DNA from: Bacteroidota bacterium
GTDB taxonomy: Bacteria > Bacteroidota > Ignavibacteria > Ignavibacteriales > Ignavibacteriaceae
DNA length: 64,000 nucleotides
NCBI GenBank assembly: GCA_021815405.1
Contig: JAKAGV010000008.1
Location: 62,001-126,000 of the forward strand
Direction of reading: 5' to 3'
The notes below the pieces were generated by a model. That model made no database searches. It worked only from the letters and a program-made list of their open reading frames with translations, and was not told the DNA's origin. Positions 9,663 through 18,739 of this stretch are shown one piece after another (position 1 is the stretch's first letter; each line of letters opens with the position of its first letter). The translations under genes and the position numbers were made by a program.

Positions 9663-12533
9663 TTATAACGACCAATAGGCTGAGAACCTAATCATATAAG
9701 AGCTATAACCTGCATAATTGAAGACACTGCTTCCACCGATAATGCTGCCTTGTAATGTAAGTCCGTCTAAAATTCTATAAGTAGCGTTCAAGTATGCCTG
9801 CCTTATGATGTAGCTGCTGTTCGCAACAAAGCCTATCAAACCGCCAATGGTAACAGTTGCTGAAGAATCTCTTACGATATCCCAGTCAGCAAATAAGTTA
9901 TGTGTTGAATAGCCGCTCGGAGAAAAATAAAGTGGTGACGTGAATTGGAAACCGGAACCGAAGTATGCATACCCTAACATAAAATGAGGGTAGAAATATT
10001 TTCCGAGTCTAAATCCTAAAGTGTAACCTCTATTTCCATCAGCAAAACTCATACTAGCTAAATCGAGAGTTGCTCTAAGCCCGGATTTAGTTTGATAATA
10101 ACCACCTGCTCTAAAAAGATCGGCGTTGAGTCGATAGCCTATTAAATATGGAGAATAGATTACCTGAGAAGCATCCATCTTGGAATAGGAACCGTAAATA
10201 GAGTATGAATTAGCAACTTCAGATCGTGCATAAATTTCAGCGACTGGTTGAGTATAAGAGGTGCCATAGTATGCATTCCCAAAATTTACTCCAAGAATCA
10301 AATTTTCCAGCAGCCTTAAAGTAATATCCCATCGATAAGTATTTGAATTGACAATAACCGATCCCGAAGACAATGTAGTTCTAAAACCCTCTGCACCAAC
10401 CGAAAGAAATGAAGTAACGCCTAAGTCTAATCTAAGTCCTTCAATAGAATTTCTCACTCCCTGGTTATCTCCATAATAAGAAGCTGTAGGAGTGACTAAA
10501 GCGTATGTCGGGAAAGTTGAAAGGAAACCATTGAAGCCTGTAACGGGCATCCACTTATATCTTTGATCTACCATTGCTACCTGAGATGAATCCAGTTTCA
10601 AATTTTCTTTCATATTATCATAAACGTCTCTTGCCTTGTTAAATTCATGCATTCGAATGTAAGAATCTCCAAGATACAAGTTTACGTTGAAATTGTCCGG
10701 ATTACTTTTTGCAAGCCTTTGAAATTCTTCGAGTGCCTTTACAGTATCCCCCATCGCAAAGTAAGTTGTTGCACGTGAGTAATCTGCATTAAAATCATAA
10801 CCCTGGCTCAAAACATTATTGTAAGTATCTATCGCTTTCTGATAATCGCCGGCACAGGCAAGGATATCTGCATATTCTTTTTCCATTATAGTATTTGGAG
10901 CTGAGTTTGCCAGGAAGACTTTAAACTTGGCTGCAGCTTCATCGCACTTATGTTGGGCATAAAGATCTTCAGCTTCCTGTAATATAGCGTAATTTTGTTC
11001 CTCTTTGTACCTGAACTTGTTCATCGTAAGAGATGACTGGAGTGCCTTCACATCAGGGCTGTTCGGCTCGATTGCTTTTATTTTATCCATATAATTTTCA
11101 GCAACCTCAAAATTATTTTGCCTCATGCTCAGAGAACTCATTGCAACCATTGCGGCAATATTATGCGGATCCTTTGTCAAAACGTTATTCAAATAAATTT
11201 TTGCAGTATCGAGGTTTTGTCCTATCCACACATCCAACTGAGCAACAAACAATTGATACTCAAGATTATTGGGATCAGAACTAAGCAGCTTTTGCATTCT
11301 ATCAAAGGCTCTGAAATAGTTACGGTTGTTTGCTTCAGCCTTAGCATATTTAAAAAGAACTTCTTTATCTCCGGGATGTCTTTCTAAGTAAGCGTTGTAC
11401 ACCATCATAGTAGAATCATACTCCTGAAGCCTTGAATAATACTGACCGAGCTGAAGGGCAATTTTCTTATCGGAAGAATCAGCCGCAAACTTAGTTTTAT
11501 AATCGGCAACTTGACTTTGATAATATTCTTGGCTTAGAGAATCGGTCTGTGCAGAAATTGCTGCCACCTTGGCAGAATCATACTTATCATTCTGGAGAAT
11601 ACTCAACTGCTGATAAACTTCCTCAAATCGGTTTGCTTTTATCAGAGCATCAATTAATTTAAGCCTTGTATCATCGTCTGAAGGTCTCCTTTTAAGTATA
11701 CTATAATACTTATCAATCGGATAAACAAAGGCTGGTCTTACAGGAGGCATACCGTAATTGAAATGTTTAACTGAAGTGTCATTAACAGTAAAAATGTATC
11801 CCTTGCCTTTAGCCTCGTCTAGACCGTCCATAGCTTCTTTAAAGAAAGGCTTAATGGCGAGAGAATTTTCAAAAGCTTGAATTGCTATTTTTGTTTTACC
11901 CAACCATAAAGAAAAATAACCAAACCTGGACCATATTCTTTGATCATTAGGATATTCTTCAGTATATTTTTTTAAGATAGGCCAGCCTTTCGCAATATGA
12001 TTGTCCTTTGCTAAAATTTCTGTATAGCGGATGATTTCATCCGGTGAAGCATGCGCCATTGTCAAATATTTATCATACCACTCTTCTGCTACCAGCCATT
12101 GACCCAGGTTTTTGTAATCCTTTCCTATCGCCAGATAGTTTTCTGGATCTTTTGGATTTATTGCAATTTCTCTTTTGTATCCTTCTATATCATTATAAAT
12201 AAGTGAATACCAGCTTTTAGTTGCACGTGCTAAATTTGCATTAATCTCTTTATTATTGGGCTCCAGTTTTCTTGCAGATCTATAATCGTATACAGCATAT
12301 TCATACTGTTTCCTTTTTTCGTAACAAAGACCTCTTAAGTTATATCCGTCTGCCTGCTGCGGATGTGCTGAAATATATTTGTTTAGCAAGTCAATTGCTT
12401 CACCATATCTGCCTGATTGCATTTCGTGGAGAGCTTCGTTTTTTTCTTCTTGAGTAACTGACTGTGCAGTAATTCTTATTGAAGAAAAGAAAGCAATGAA
12501 AAGTATAATTGAAGTGACAAATATCTTCTTCAT
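9663..12533 (-). CDS. TPR-repeat outer-membrane beta-barrel protein (PgaA/BcsC-like polysaccharide exporter)
   Basis: A 956-residue secreted protein with a clear signal peptide (about 1-24, ending ITAQS). Residues 25-660 are tandem tetratricopeptide repeats, visible as recurring A-x-x-Y, L-x-x-x-P and P-x-N/D signatures. The last roughly 280 residues (about 675-956) are rich in alternating aromatic and Gly/Ser strands and end in a strand with a terminal aromatic/Leu pattern (FSAYWSL), as expected for an outer-membrane barrel of the YaiO type. This is the architecture of PgaA and BcsC, which carry polymer through the periplasm and outer membrane. It lies 12 bases after the RecA/GGDEF-like gene and 441 bases before the synthase gene. 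The export role is inferred from architecture plus neighbours. Confidence 0.82.
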   Translation of the reverse strand: MKKIFVTSIILFIAFFSSIRITAQSVTQEEKNEALHEMQSGRYGEAIDLLNKYISAHPQQADGYNLRGLCYEKRKQYEYAVYDYRSARKLEPNNKEINANLARATKSWYSLIYNDIEGYKREIAINPKDPENYLAIGKDYKNLGQWLVAEEWYDKYLTMAHASPDEIIRYTEILAKDNHIAKGWPILKKYTEEYPNDQRIWSRFGYFSLWLGKTKIAIQAFENSLAIKPFFKEAMDGLDEAKGKGYIFTVNDTSVKHFNYGMPPVRPAFVYPIDKYYSILKRRPSDDDTRLKLIDALIKANRFEEVYQQLSILQNDKYDSAKVAAISAQTDSLSQEYYQSQVADYKTKFAADSSDKKIALQLGQYYSRLQEYDSTMMVYNAYLERHPGDKEVLFKYAKAEANNRNYFRAFDRMQKLLSSDPNNLEYQLFVAQLDVWIGQNLDTAKIYLNNVLTKDPHNIAAMVAMSSLSMRQNNFEVAENYMDKIKAIEPNSPDVKALQSSLTMNKFRYKEEQNYAILQEAEDLYAQHKCDEAAAKFKVFLANSAPNTIMEKEYADILACAGDYQKAIDTYNNVLSQGYDFNADYSRATTYFAMGDTVKALEEFQRLAKSNPDNFNVNLYLGDSYIRMHEFNKARDVYDNMKENLKLDSSQVAMVDQRYKWMPVTGFNGFLSTFPTYALVTPTASYYGDNQGVRNSIEGLRLDLGVTSFLSVGAEGFRTTLSSGSVIVNSNTYRWDITLRLLENLILGVNFGNAYYGTSYTQPVAEIYARSEVANSYSIYGSYSKMDASQVIYSPYLIGYRLNADLFRAGGYYQTKSGLRATLDLASMSFADGNRGYTLGFRLGKYFYPHFMLGYAYFGSGFQFTSPLYFSPSGYSTHNLFADWDIVRDSSATVTIGGLIGFVANSSYIIRQAYLNATYRILDGLTLQGSIIGGSSVFNYAGYSSYMIRFSAYWSL

Positions 12534-12545
12534 ACAGGATATATT

Positions 12546-13856
12546 TTAATAGAAGCCTAATTTATTAGTTTCCTTTTGGACATCGGTGTTGATTTGCTGA
12601 AAGATGTCGTCTGCGCTCTGCACATTCTCATCAACTCTTACAGTAAATACTGATATATATGGAACAACATTCTTTAAGTAATTAGGATCGTTATTGGGCA
12701 GGTTGCTTTTTACTTTAGCAATTATGCTTGTAATATTTTTAGGATCGTCCTTAGTTACAAGAAGAATGACCTTGTTGCTAAGAACGCAAATCTTATCTTT
12801 TCTATCGGTAGATAACCTTACAGCATTTTGAAGCTGAGTAATTGTCAGCAGCCCTAATTTTTCAGCTGCTGGATCTAATCGGAAAGATATTATGGTAAAT
12901 ATCTGACCAGTGCTTTTAAATAATGCAATCTGATTATTTAAGATTAAATAAAAATCATTTATCGAATAGAAATTTGTAAAAGTAATATTCTCTTCAGGTA
13001 GTTCAATATCAGCCAAAGACTTATATTTTAGATTTTGAGAAGGAGATGACTCTGCCGGTTTTGTTGTATACGTAGTTTTAGGTTTCGGGGGCTTATATTC
13101 AACAGTTATGCCTTTGTATGGTTCAATGAAATAGTTTGCACTGAATTGACCCTCGGTATGACCGATGTTGGGAGTTATCGTCATTACTCCGCCATGAGCT
13201 TTACTGATTTCCTCTTCACCCTTCTGCAGATAAATTATTCCAGTAGAATATGCAGCAAGCGCATCAACAATTGAGTTGGCAAGCGGTGTGGCTGGATCGC
13301 CTATAATAAACAAACTTGATATTCCGTTGTCTTCAATTGCTTCAATGGTATTTACAAAAACATCTTGAAGTAAATTAATATTGTTAAAACCGATGAAAGG
13401 CGTAAGTTCATCAAAAACAATTTTGTTCGGCTGGTATTGTTCAACAACAGTTACAATATCTTTGAGATATTCAACTAAAAAATCGTCAGGATTGCCTACT
13501 TCATAAAGATCGGAAGGAGGTGCTACTCTTACAACAATAATAAGATTTTGATTCATGTAATGCTGAAGATCAAAATCAATAGATGCAGCCTGAATCATTA
13601 AATCCTTAGGTCTCATGCTGGTAAAGTACAAACAGACTTCTTTCTGACTTGCACATTCCATCGCATACTGCAAACCTAACAATGTTCGCCCAGATTTTCT
13701 GGGTCCAATCAGCAAATAAGAACCTCCTCGATAAAATCCGCCCCAAGCACTATCAACGAGTGAGATTCCAGACGGTAAAAGTTGAATTTTCTTTTTCATA
13801 GAATTATTGTGTTTTTTACGTTTTGACCAATTATTATGCCGGAAAAAATTATCCAT
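12546..13856 (-). CDS. RecA/KaiC-like ATPase with degenerate GGDEF-like C-terminal domain (BcsE-like organisation)
   Basis: A 436-residue cytoplasmic protein. Residues 22-250 form a RecA/KaiC-superfamily domain with a Walker A-like loop at 51-58 (GPRKSGRT, with Arg in place of the invariant Lys) and a good Walker B (KIVFDE, D149-E150). A proline-rich linker (255-280) leads to a C-terminal domain (about 297-430). Its strand-helix order matches a GGDEF domain: FTIISFRLD, then a long helix, VLSNKVILLVT at the catalytic hairpin, YISVFTVRV, and SADDIFQQI. The GG(D/E)EF residues are gone. An RKD (352-354) sits near the usual I-site position but is one residue shorter than RxxD. A NTPase-like domain fused to a degenerate GGDEF domain is the layout of BcsE, the c-di-GMP-sensing cellulose-synthesis factor. 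An alternative start is the ATG at 13799. Confidence 0.75.
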   Translation of the reverse strand: MDNFFRHNNWSKRKKHNNSMKKKIQLLPSGISLVDSAWGGFYRGGSYLLIGPRKSGRTLLGLQYAMECASQKEVCLYFTSMRPKDLMIQAASIDFDLQHYMNQNLIIVVRVAPPSDLYEVGNPDDFLVEYLKDIVTVVEQYQPNKIVFDELTPFIGFNNINLLQDVFVNTIEAIEDNGISSLFIIGDPATPLANSIVDALAAYSTGIIYLQKGEEEISKAHGGVMTITPNIGHTEGQFSANYFIEPYKGITVEYKPPKPKTTYTTKPAESSPSQNLKYKSLADIELPEENITFTNFYSINDFYLILNNQIALFKSTGQIFTIISFRLDPAAEKLGLLTITQLQNAVRLSTDRKDKICVLSNKVILLVTKDDPKNITSIIAKVKSNLPNNDPNYLKNVVPYISVFTVRVDENVQSADDIFQQINTDVQKETNKLGFY

Positions 13857-13932
13857 ATATGTGAATTTAACAAATATCCGGCTTATTAACTTGATTTAAA
13901 TAGAGACAAACAAAATGTTTTGTTGCAGAATG

Positions 13933-15663
13933 CTACAAATCATCAGAATAATAACCATATACAAATACTGCCGTGGCATTTCCTATGATTGTCGGTTCAT
14001 TTGTTATATAATTTGACCAATCATCAAAATATTCTACTTCACTTGTATTGAACTGATTGTATCGGCTTTTCATATCTTTCATTTTGAATTGTTTTAATGA
14101 ACTGGCAGGCGCTGGACCAGCAGCCAAAGCACCCGGCAAATATCCGCCATGGAAATAAGCAACTTGTGAATGCAAATGCCTTGGAAAACTCGAACCGATA
14201 TTGTAAATAAAGCTTATTCCCCAGGGATTTCTTCCAAGTACATAATCTCTCTGATCAATAGCTAAGGAATCATACCTGTTGTTTCCGGTTGCGTCCTTAT
14301 AAAGAATTGCCTGCAACGCAGCACCTAAAAAAGAATTTGTACTACCCCAGGAGTATGCCATGGCTTCATTGAATAAAGATGAATCTTTTTTAGTGTTGAA
14401 GAAGATCAGGTTATTTAAAATATATTGAGAATATCTTGGGAATATTTTTGCCAATCTGTAATCAGCAAGCGAATTGATATTACCATAACTCCACCAATAA
14501 TCTGATTTTGCACTATCGGCATAAGCCATTGCTTCGTCTAGATACTTTTGATTCTTAGTAGTTAAGTATAATTCAATTGCACCCAAAGCAAGTTTGCCTT
14601 TATAAGTTACATCTCTATACATGCCGGTTCCGCTAGTGTCGATATCCGGAACATCATTTCTTATTGCATAAAAATTTTCTGCCGCATCTAAGCACTTTTT
14701 GGCGAGATCATAATTATAAAATTTTTCTGCCCAAATACGCGAAGCCAGAGCCATTACTGCGGCATAAATTCCAATTGTGTTCTTCCCAATGCCTACAAAA
14801 CCAACTCGATCATATCTAAGAGAGTCATCTTCAGGCATTCGCCAACCGACTTCATGGTCTCTTAAATCCTGAACTTGAGTAACAAGCTTGTATTTGCTAA
14901 TCGACTCTCCGCTTTTGGGATTATTATAATTACATCTTAGCAGCCAATCAATTCCAATCTTAGCTTCTTCCAGAACATCCGGAACGCCGTTATGATTATA
15001 ATCGAAGCCGTATTTTGCTTTGTCAAAATCATACGAAAAAATCAACATGTAAGTAGTAAAAGCAGTAGTACTTAGAAACTTGATATAATCTCCTGCATCG
15101 TGCCATCCGCCGGTTACATCAACACCGCCGGGATGACTGTTATCGCCAATCAACCTTGAAACATCATATAAATGGCAGACGCCGTGCAAAATTGGATCTG
15201 TAGGTCCGCATCTTTGTTCTCTGAAAAACTGCATTAAAGAGTCAACGACATTGTTATAAATATTCTTTCCAATTTTGAATGGAAAAGAATCAGATCCATC
15301 AACAGAAATTAGATATTTACCTGGTCTTACTATTTTAGAGAAGTCAGCAATGTAACCATATTTGAAGTCGCCGTAATTAAAGTCTGATTTTTGCAGTTCG
15401 TCAATCAGTACTACTTTACCGCCATTAAAATCTTTAACTGAAAATTTCTTAGCATAGATTGGATTTTCTGAAAACACCACAGCAGTCTTCATATCATCCG
15501 GCAAATATCCAACTTGATTAGCACGTATATAAATTTTATTTGAAGGAATTGTTGCCGCACAATTATAAAATACAAAAGGAATAAAAATTATAGGTAATAG
15601 AAATTTTCTAAAATGAGTAATTTCGTTAAGAAATGTATTAATCCAGGACTTTCTTATAACCAC
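13933..15663 (-). CDS. Glycoside hydrolase family 9 (endoglucanase-type), probable lipoprotein
   Basis: A 576-residue enzyme. The N-terminal hydrophobic stretch (about 20-34) ends at C35 in a poor lipobox (VFYNC), so it is either lipid-anchored or simply secreted. An Ig-like CelD-N domain (about 43-130, IRANQVGYLPD) precedes the (alpha/alpha)6 catalytic domain. That domain contains GGWHDAGDY (nucleophilic-water Asp pair D189/D192), the GRNPWG...PRHLHSQ substrate region and the C-terminal TNEPT with the general acid E556. GH9 enzymes cleave beta-1,4-glucans or related beta-linked polymers. It starts the run of same-strand genes leading into the polysaccharide locus (76 bases before the RecA/GGDEF-like gene). 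It could trim the nascent polymer as BcsZ does, or degrade external cellulose. Confidence 0.88.
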   Translation of the reverse strand: MVIRKSWINTFLNEITHFRKFLLPIIFIPFVFYNCAATIPSNKIYIRANQVGYLPDDMKTAVVFSENPIYAKKFSVKDFNGGKVVLIDELQKSDFNYGDFKYGYIADFSKIVRPGKYLISVDGSDSFPFKIGKNIYNNVVDSLMQFFREQRCGPTDPILHGVCHLYDVSRLIGDNSHPGGVDVTGGWHDAGDYIKFLSTTAFTTYMLIFSYDFDKAKYGFDYNHNGVPDVLEEAKIGIDWLLRCNYNNPKSGESISKYKLVTQVQDLRDHEVGWRMPEDDSLRYDRVGFVGIGKNTIGIYAAVMALASRIWAEKFYNYDLAKKCLDAAENFYAIRNDVPDIDTSGTGMYRDVTYKGKLALGAIELYLTTKNQKYLDEAMAYADSAKSDYWWSYGNINSLADYRLAKIFPRYSQYILNNLIFFNTKKDSSLFNEAMAYSWGSTNSFLGAALQAILYKDATGNNRYDSLAIDQRDYVLGRNPWGISFIYNIGSSFPRHLHSQVAYFHGGYLPGALAAGPAPASSLKQFKMKDMKSRYNQFNTSEVEYFDDWSNYITNEPTIIGNATAVFVYGYYSDDL

Positions 15664-15794
15664 CAGAAGCTTGCTTTCTCTTATTCAGCAGTAAATTAAA
15701 TGTTTCTCACTAATAATTTACAACTATTATACCATTACTTACTGAATAAAGAAAAAACATGTGAGTTGAATTAGATGGAAATTAATATCTTGAA

Positions 15795-16685
15795 TTAATT
15801 CTTAATCCAATTTTGAGGCTGATAAAGTTTCATCATTTCGGATTGTGGTGTTCCCGGTGATGCTATATAATTATAAATGAATTTTACTTTGGGAGGAAGC
15901 GACATTAAAATGGATTCAATTCTGCCTCCGGTTTTTAGTCCAAATAATGTTCCCCTATCATAAATTAAATTGAACTCAGCATATCTTCCTCTTCGAATTA
16001 ATTGAAACAGTTTATCTTCTTCGGTAAATTTTTCAGATTTTCTTCTTTTAATTAATGGAAGATAAGCTTGTAAAAAAGAATTGCCAATAGATTTAACCAA
16101 AGAAAAATATTTTGTTTCAGAACCATCTTTGTAATCGAAAAAGATTCCTCCGATACCGCGCATTTCATTACGGTGTTTTATAGTAAAATATTCATCGCAC
16201 TCTTTTTTAAATTCTTTATAATAGCCGGGGAAAATTTTATCGCAGGCATCTTTCATTACAGAATGGAAAAAACGAAAGTCGTCCGGATATGGATAATAGG
16301 GTGTCAAATCAATGCCTCCGCCAAACCAGGATTTTCCATTTTCCATTTCAAAATATCTAACATTCATATGAATTGTCGGAATCTTCGGTGAAAATGGATG
16401 GATAACGACTGAAATCCCGCAAGCACCAAAATTCATTTTCTGAACTTTCAATTTTGCAGCAATTTCTTCTTGGAGTAAGCCACTGACAGAGGATATATTT
16501 ACTCCGCCTTTTTCAAACACCTTACCATTCTGAATTATGCGTGTTATTCCGCCGCCGCCTTCTTTGTGAGTCCAATTATCCTCGACAAATTTTATTTTAT
16601 CGAGGCTCTCAAGATTAGAACAAATAATATCCTGCAAACCAGCAATATACTTTTCCATTTCATAGAATTGATTTGTGAATATCAT
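15795..16685 (-). CDS. hemF: Oxygen-dependent coproporphyrinogen III oxidase
   Basis: A 296-residue protein matching HemF over its whole length (family about 300). It oxidatively decarboxylates coproporphyrinogen III to protoporphyrinogen IX in haem synthesis, using O2. Visible family features are GGGGITRI, GVNISSVSG, HMNVRYFE, WFGGGIDLTPYYP, GGIFFDY, GRYAEFNLIYDRGT and the C-terminal MSLPP. The gene starts 162 bases from the divergent ferritin gene, linking haem and iron functions. Its presence points to at least microaerobic growth. Confidence 0.95.
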   Translation of the reverse strand: MIFTNQFYEMEKYIAGLQDIICSNLESLDKIKFVEDNWTHKEGGGGITRIIQNGKVFEKGGVNISSVSGLLQEEIAAKLKVQKMNFGACGISVVIHPFSPKIPTIHMNVRYFEMENGKSWFGGGIDLTPYYPYPDDFRFFHSVMKDACDKIFPGYYKEFKKECDEYFTIKHRNEMRGIGGIFFDYKDGSETKYFSLVKSIGNSFLQAYLPLIKRRKSEKFTEEDKLFQLIRRGRYAEFNLIYDRGTLFGLKTGGRIESILMSLPPKVKFIYNYIASPGTPQSEMMKLYQPQNWIKN

Positions 16686-16847
16686 TTTATACTTTTTTAA
16701 TTTAAGATTTTTAATGCTTACTAAAAATAAAGTAGATTCGGATATCCAGTCAAATTAAAATATCACTCAAGAACTATGGACTATGTTCAAAATGTTTATT
16801 AGATTGAATTGAGACAAATCCAAATTAACAAATTAAAAGGTGCGCCA

Positions 16848-17345
16848 ATGTTAAAACAAATAATTCAGAAGATGCTGAACCAACAGTTGAATGCCGAACT
16901 ATATTCTTCCTATGAATATTTAGCAATGTCGGCATATTTTGAATCGGAGAATCTTAGTGGATTTTCAAGATGGATGCGTGTACAATCTCAGGAGGAATAC
17001 GGACACGCAATGAAGTTTTATAATTATCTTCTCGATGCACGTGGAGAAATTTCATTTTTACAGATAGAGCCTCCAAAAGTTGGATGGCATTCTGTAGAGG
17101 AAGTGTTCCAGGATACTTTCAAACATGAGCAGAAAGTTACTGAGTCAATTTACAAATTAGTTGATCAATCTATAACGGAAAAAGATCACGCAACTAATAT
17201 TTTTCTTCAGTGGTTTGTAACGGAACAAGTTGAGGAAGAAGCTTCAGCACAAAAAATTCTTGATAAGGTCAAGCTGATTGGTGATAATAAAAGTGGTCTA
17301 CTGTTTCTTGATCATGAGTTAGGACAGCGGGCATCAGCTAAATAA
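16848..17345 (+). CDS. ftnA: Bacterial non-haem ferritin
   Basis: A 165-residue ferritin that stores iron as ferric mineral after ferroxidase oxidation. I start it at the ATG at 16848, seven bases after AAAAGG. A TTG at 16809 would add 13 residues foreign to the family. Numbered from this Met, the ferroxidase ligands fall at E17, E50, H53, E94, Q127 and E130, and the third-site residues at E49, E126 and E129, the same numbers as E. coli FtnA. This supports the chosen start. Four helices are easily followed. It is divergent from hemF and convergent with nuoF. Confidence 0.95.
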   Translation: MLKQIIQKMLNQQLNAELYSSYEYLAMSAYFESENLSGFSRWMRVQSQEEYGHAMKFYNYLLDARGEISFLQIEPPKVGWHSVEEVFQDTFKHEQKVTESIYKLVDQSITEKDHATNIFLQWFVTEQVEEEASAQKILDKVKLIGDNKSGLLFLDHELGQRASAK

Positions 17346-17358
17346 TTTTATTTCTGAT

Positions 17359-17383
17359 GAGACTCATCCATTGGGTGAGTCTC
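17359..17383. terminator. Hairpin between convergent ferritin and nuoF genes
   Basis: GAGACTCA pairs with TGAGTCTC, extended inward by a T-G and two C-G pairs to an 11-bp stem around a 3-base loop. It lies between two converging genes and has no clear T-run on either side, so it is more likely a bidirectional or 3'-end-stabilising structure than a strong intrinsic terminator. Confidence 0.6.
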
Positions 17384-17396
17384 GATAATTGCTATT

Positions 17397-18719
17397 CTAC
17401 TCTTTAATCTCAGCCAGTGGAAATGCAGTATGACGCATTGAATGAACTTTGTTTGCAACCGGCAATGTAACTTCTTTTTTCACACGCTGCTCAAAATAAT
17501 CTCTGAAGCGAGTAACCATATATCTGACCGGCCAGGCAGCAGCCTCACCTAAAGCGCAGATTGTATTGCCTTCAATATTGCTTGCAACTGAAACTAATAA
17601 ATCAAGATCATGTGTAGAGCCTTCACCGGCAACAAGTCTATTTAAGATTTTCAGCATCCATCCTGTTCCCTCTCGGCATGGTGTACACTGTCCGCAGCTT
17701 TCATGGTAATAGAACTTTGCAATCCTTGCAAGCACTTTAACAAGATCAGTATCTTCATCCATTACCATAATTCCGGCAGTACCGATTGAAGTTCCGACAG
17801 CCTTAAGCGACTCCGCATCCATCTTAACACCTTCAATTTGATCACCACGTAATGGAGGCATTGATGAACCACCGGGAATTATACATAATATTTTTTTGTC
17901 GCCTGGAACTCCTCCGGCATATTTGTAAATTAAATCAGTTAACAGCATACCTGTTGGTAATTCGTAAACGCCGGGCTTGTTAACGTGTCCGCTAATTCCA
18001 TAAAGAAGTGTTCCGGGATGTTTTGGTTCGCCGATTTTTGAAAACCATTCCCAGCCTTTGTTTATTATGGCAGGAACGTTTGTAATTGTTTCAACATTGT
18101 TGATTGTAGTTGGACACCCCCACAAACCGTTTTGTGCAGGAAACGGCGGCTTTACTCTCGGATATCCACGTTTGCCTTCGATTGAATTCATCAAAGCTGA
18201 TTCTTCACCACAGATGTAGGCACCGGCTCCTTTATGAATATAAATCTCGCAAGAAAAATCTGTTCCGAATTTCTCTTTCATCATTTCGCCAACGTAACCG
18301 TGAGCATAAGCGTCGTCTAAGGCTTTCTGAAGCAGCTTAATCCATTTATGATATTCACCGCGAATATAAATGTATGCAACCTTTGCACCGATTGCATAAG
18401 CAGTAATTATAATTCCTTCGATCAATTGATGAGGATTAAATTCAAAAATTTGTCTGTCTTTGAATGAGCCCGGTTCGCTTTCATCTCCGTTGATGCATAG
18501 ATACTTTGGTTTATCGGTAGTCTTTGGCATAAAACTCCACTTTAAGCCGGCAGAGAATGCAGCACCGCCTCGCCCGCGCAATCCCGATTTCTTTACCTGA
18601 TCGATAATTTCATCCGGCTTTTGACCGAAAGCTTTTTTAGCGGAAGTATAACCACCATTCTGTTCATAAACATTTATATGATGAATATCTTTTATATCTG
18701 GTAAAACAATTTTTTCCAT
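17397..18719 (-). CDS. nuoF: NADH-quinone oxidoreductase subunit F
   Basis: A 440-residue peripheral-arm subunit of complex I that binds NADH, FMN and cluster N3. The glycine-rich NADH/FMN site is GLRGRGGAAFSAGLKW (near residues 45-60), with CGEESALMNS further on. The [4Fe-4S] ligands are in ESCGQCTPCREG and the later NTICALG. The length is normal. It follows nuoE by 20 bases and is the last gene of this nuo block; nuoG and the rest are not found downstream, where ferritin converges instead. Confidence 0.97.
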   Translation of the reverse strand: MEKIVLPDIKDIHHINVYEQNGGYTSAKKAFGQKPDEIIDQVKKSGLRGRGGAAFSAGLKWSFMPKTTDKPKYLCINGDESEPGSFKDRQIFEFNPHQLIEGIIITAYAIGAKVAYIYIRGEYHKWIKLLQKALDDAYAHGYVGEMMKEKFGTDFSCEIYIHKGAGAYICGEESALMNSIEGKRGYPRVKPPFPAQNGLWGCPTTINNVETITNVPAIINKGWEWFSKIGEPKHPGTLLYGISGHVNKPGVYELPTGMLLTDLIYKYAGGVPGDKKILCIIPGGSSMPPLRGDQIEGVKMDAESLKAVGTSIGTAGIMVMDEDTDLVKVLARIAKFYYHESCGQCTPCREGTGWMLKILNRLVAGEGSTHDLDLLVSVASNIEGNTICALGEAAAWPVRYMVTRFRDYFEQRVKKEVTLPVANKVHSMRHTAFPLAEIKE

Positions 18720-18739
18720 TTTAATAGGCTTTAAACTAT

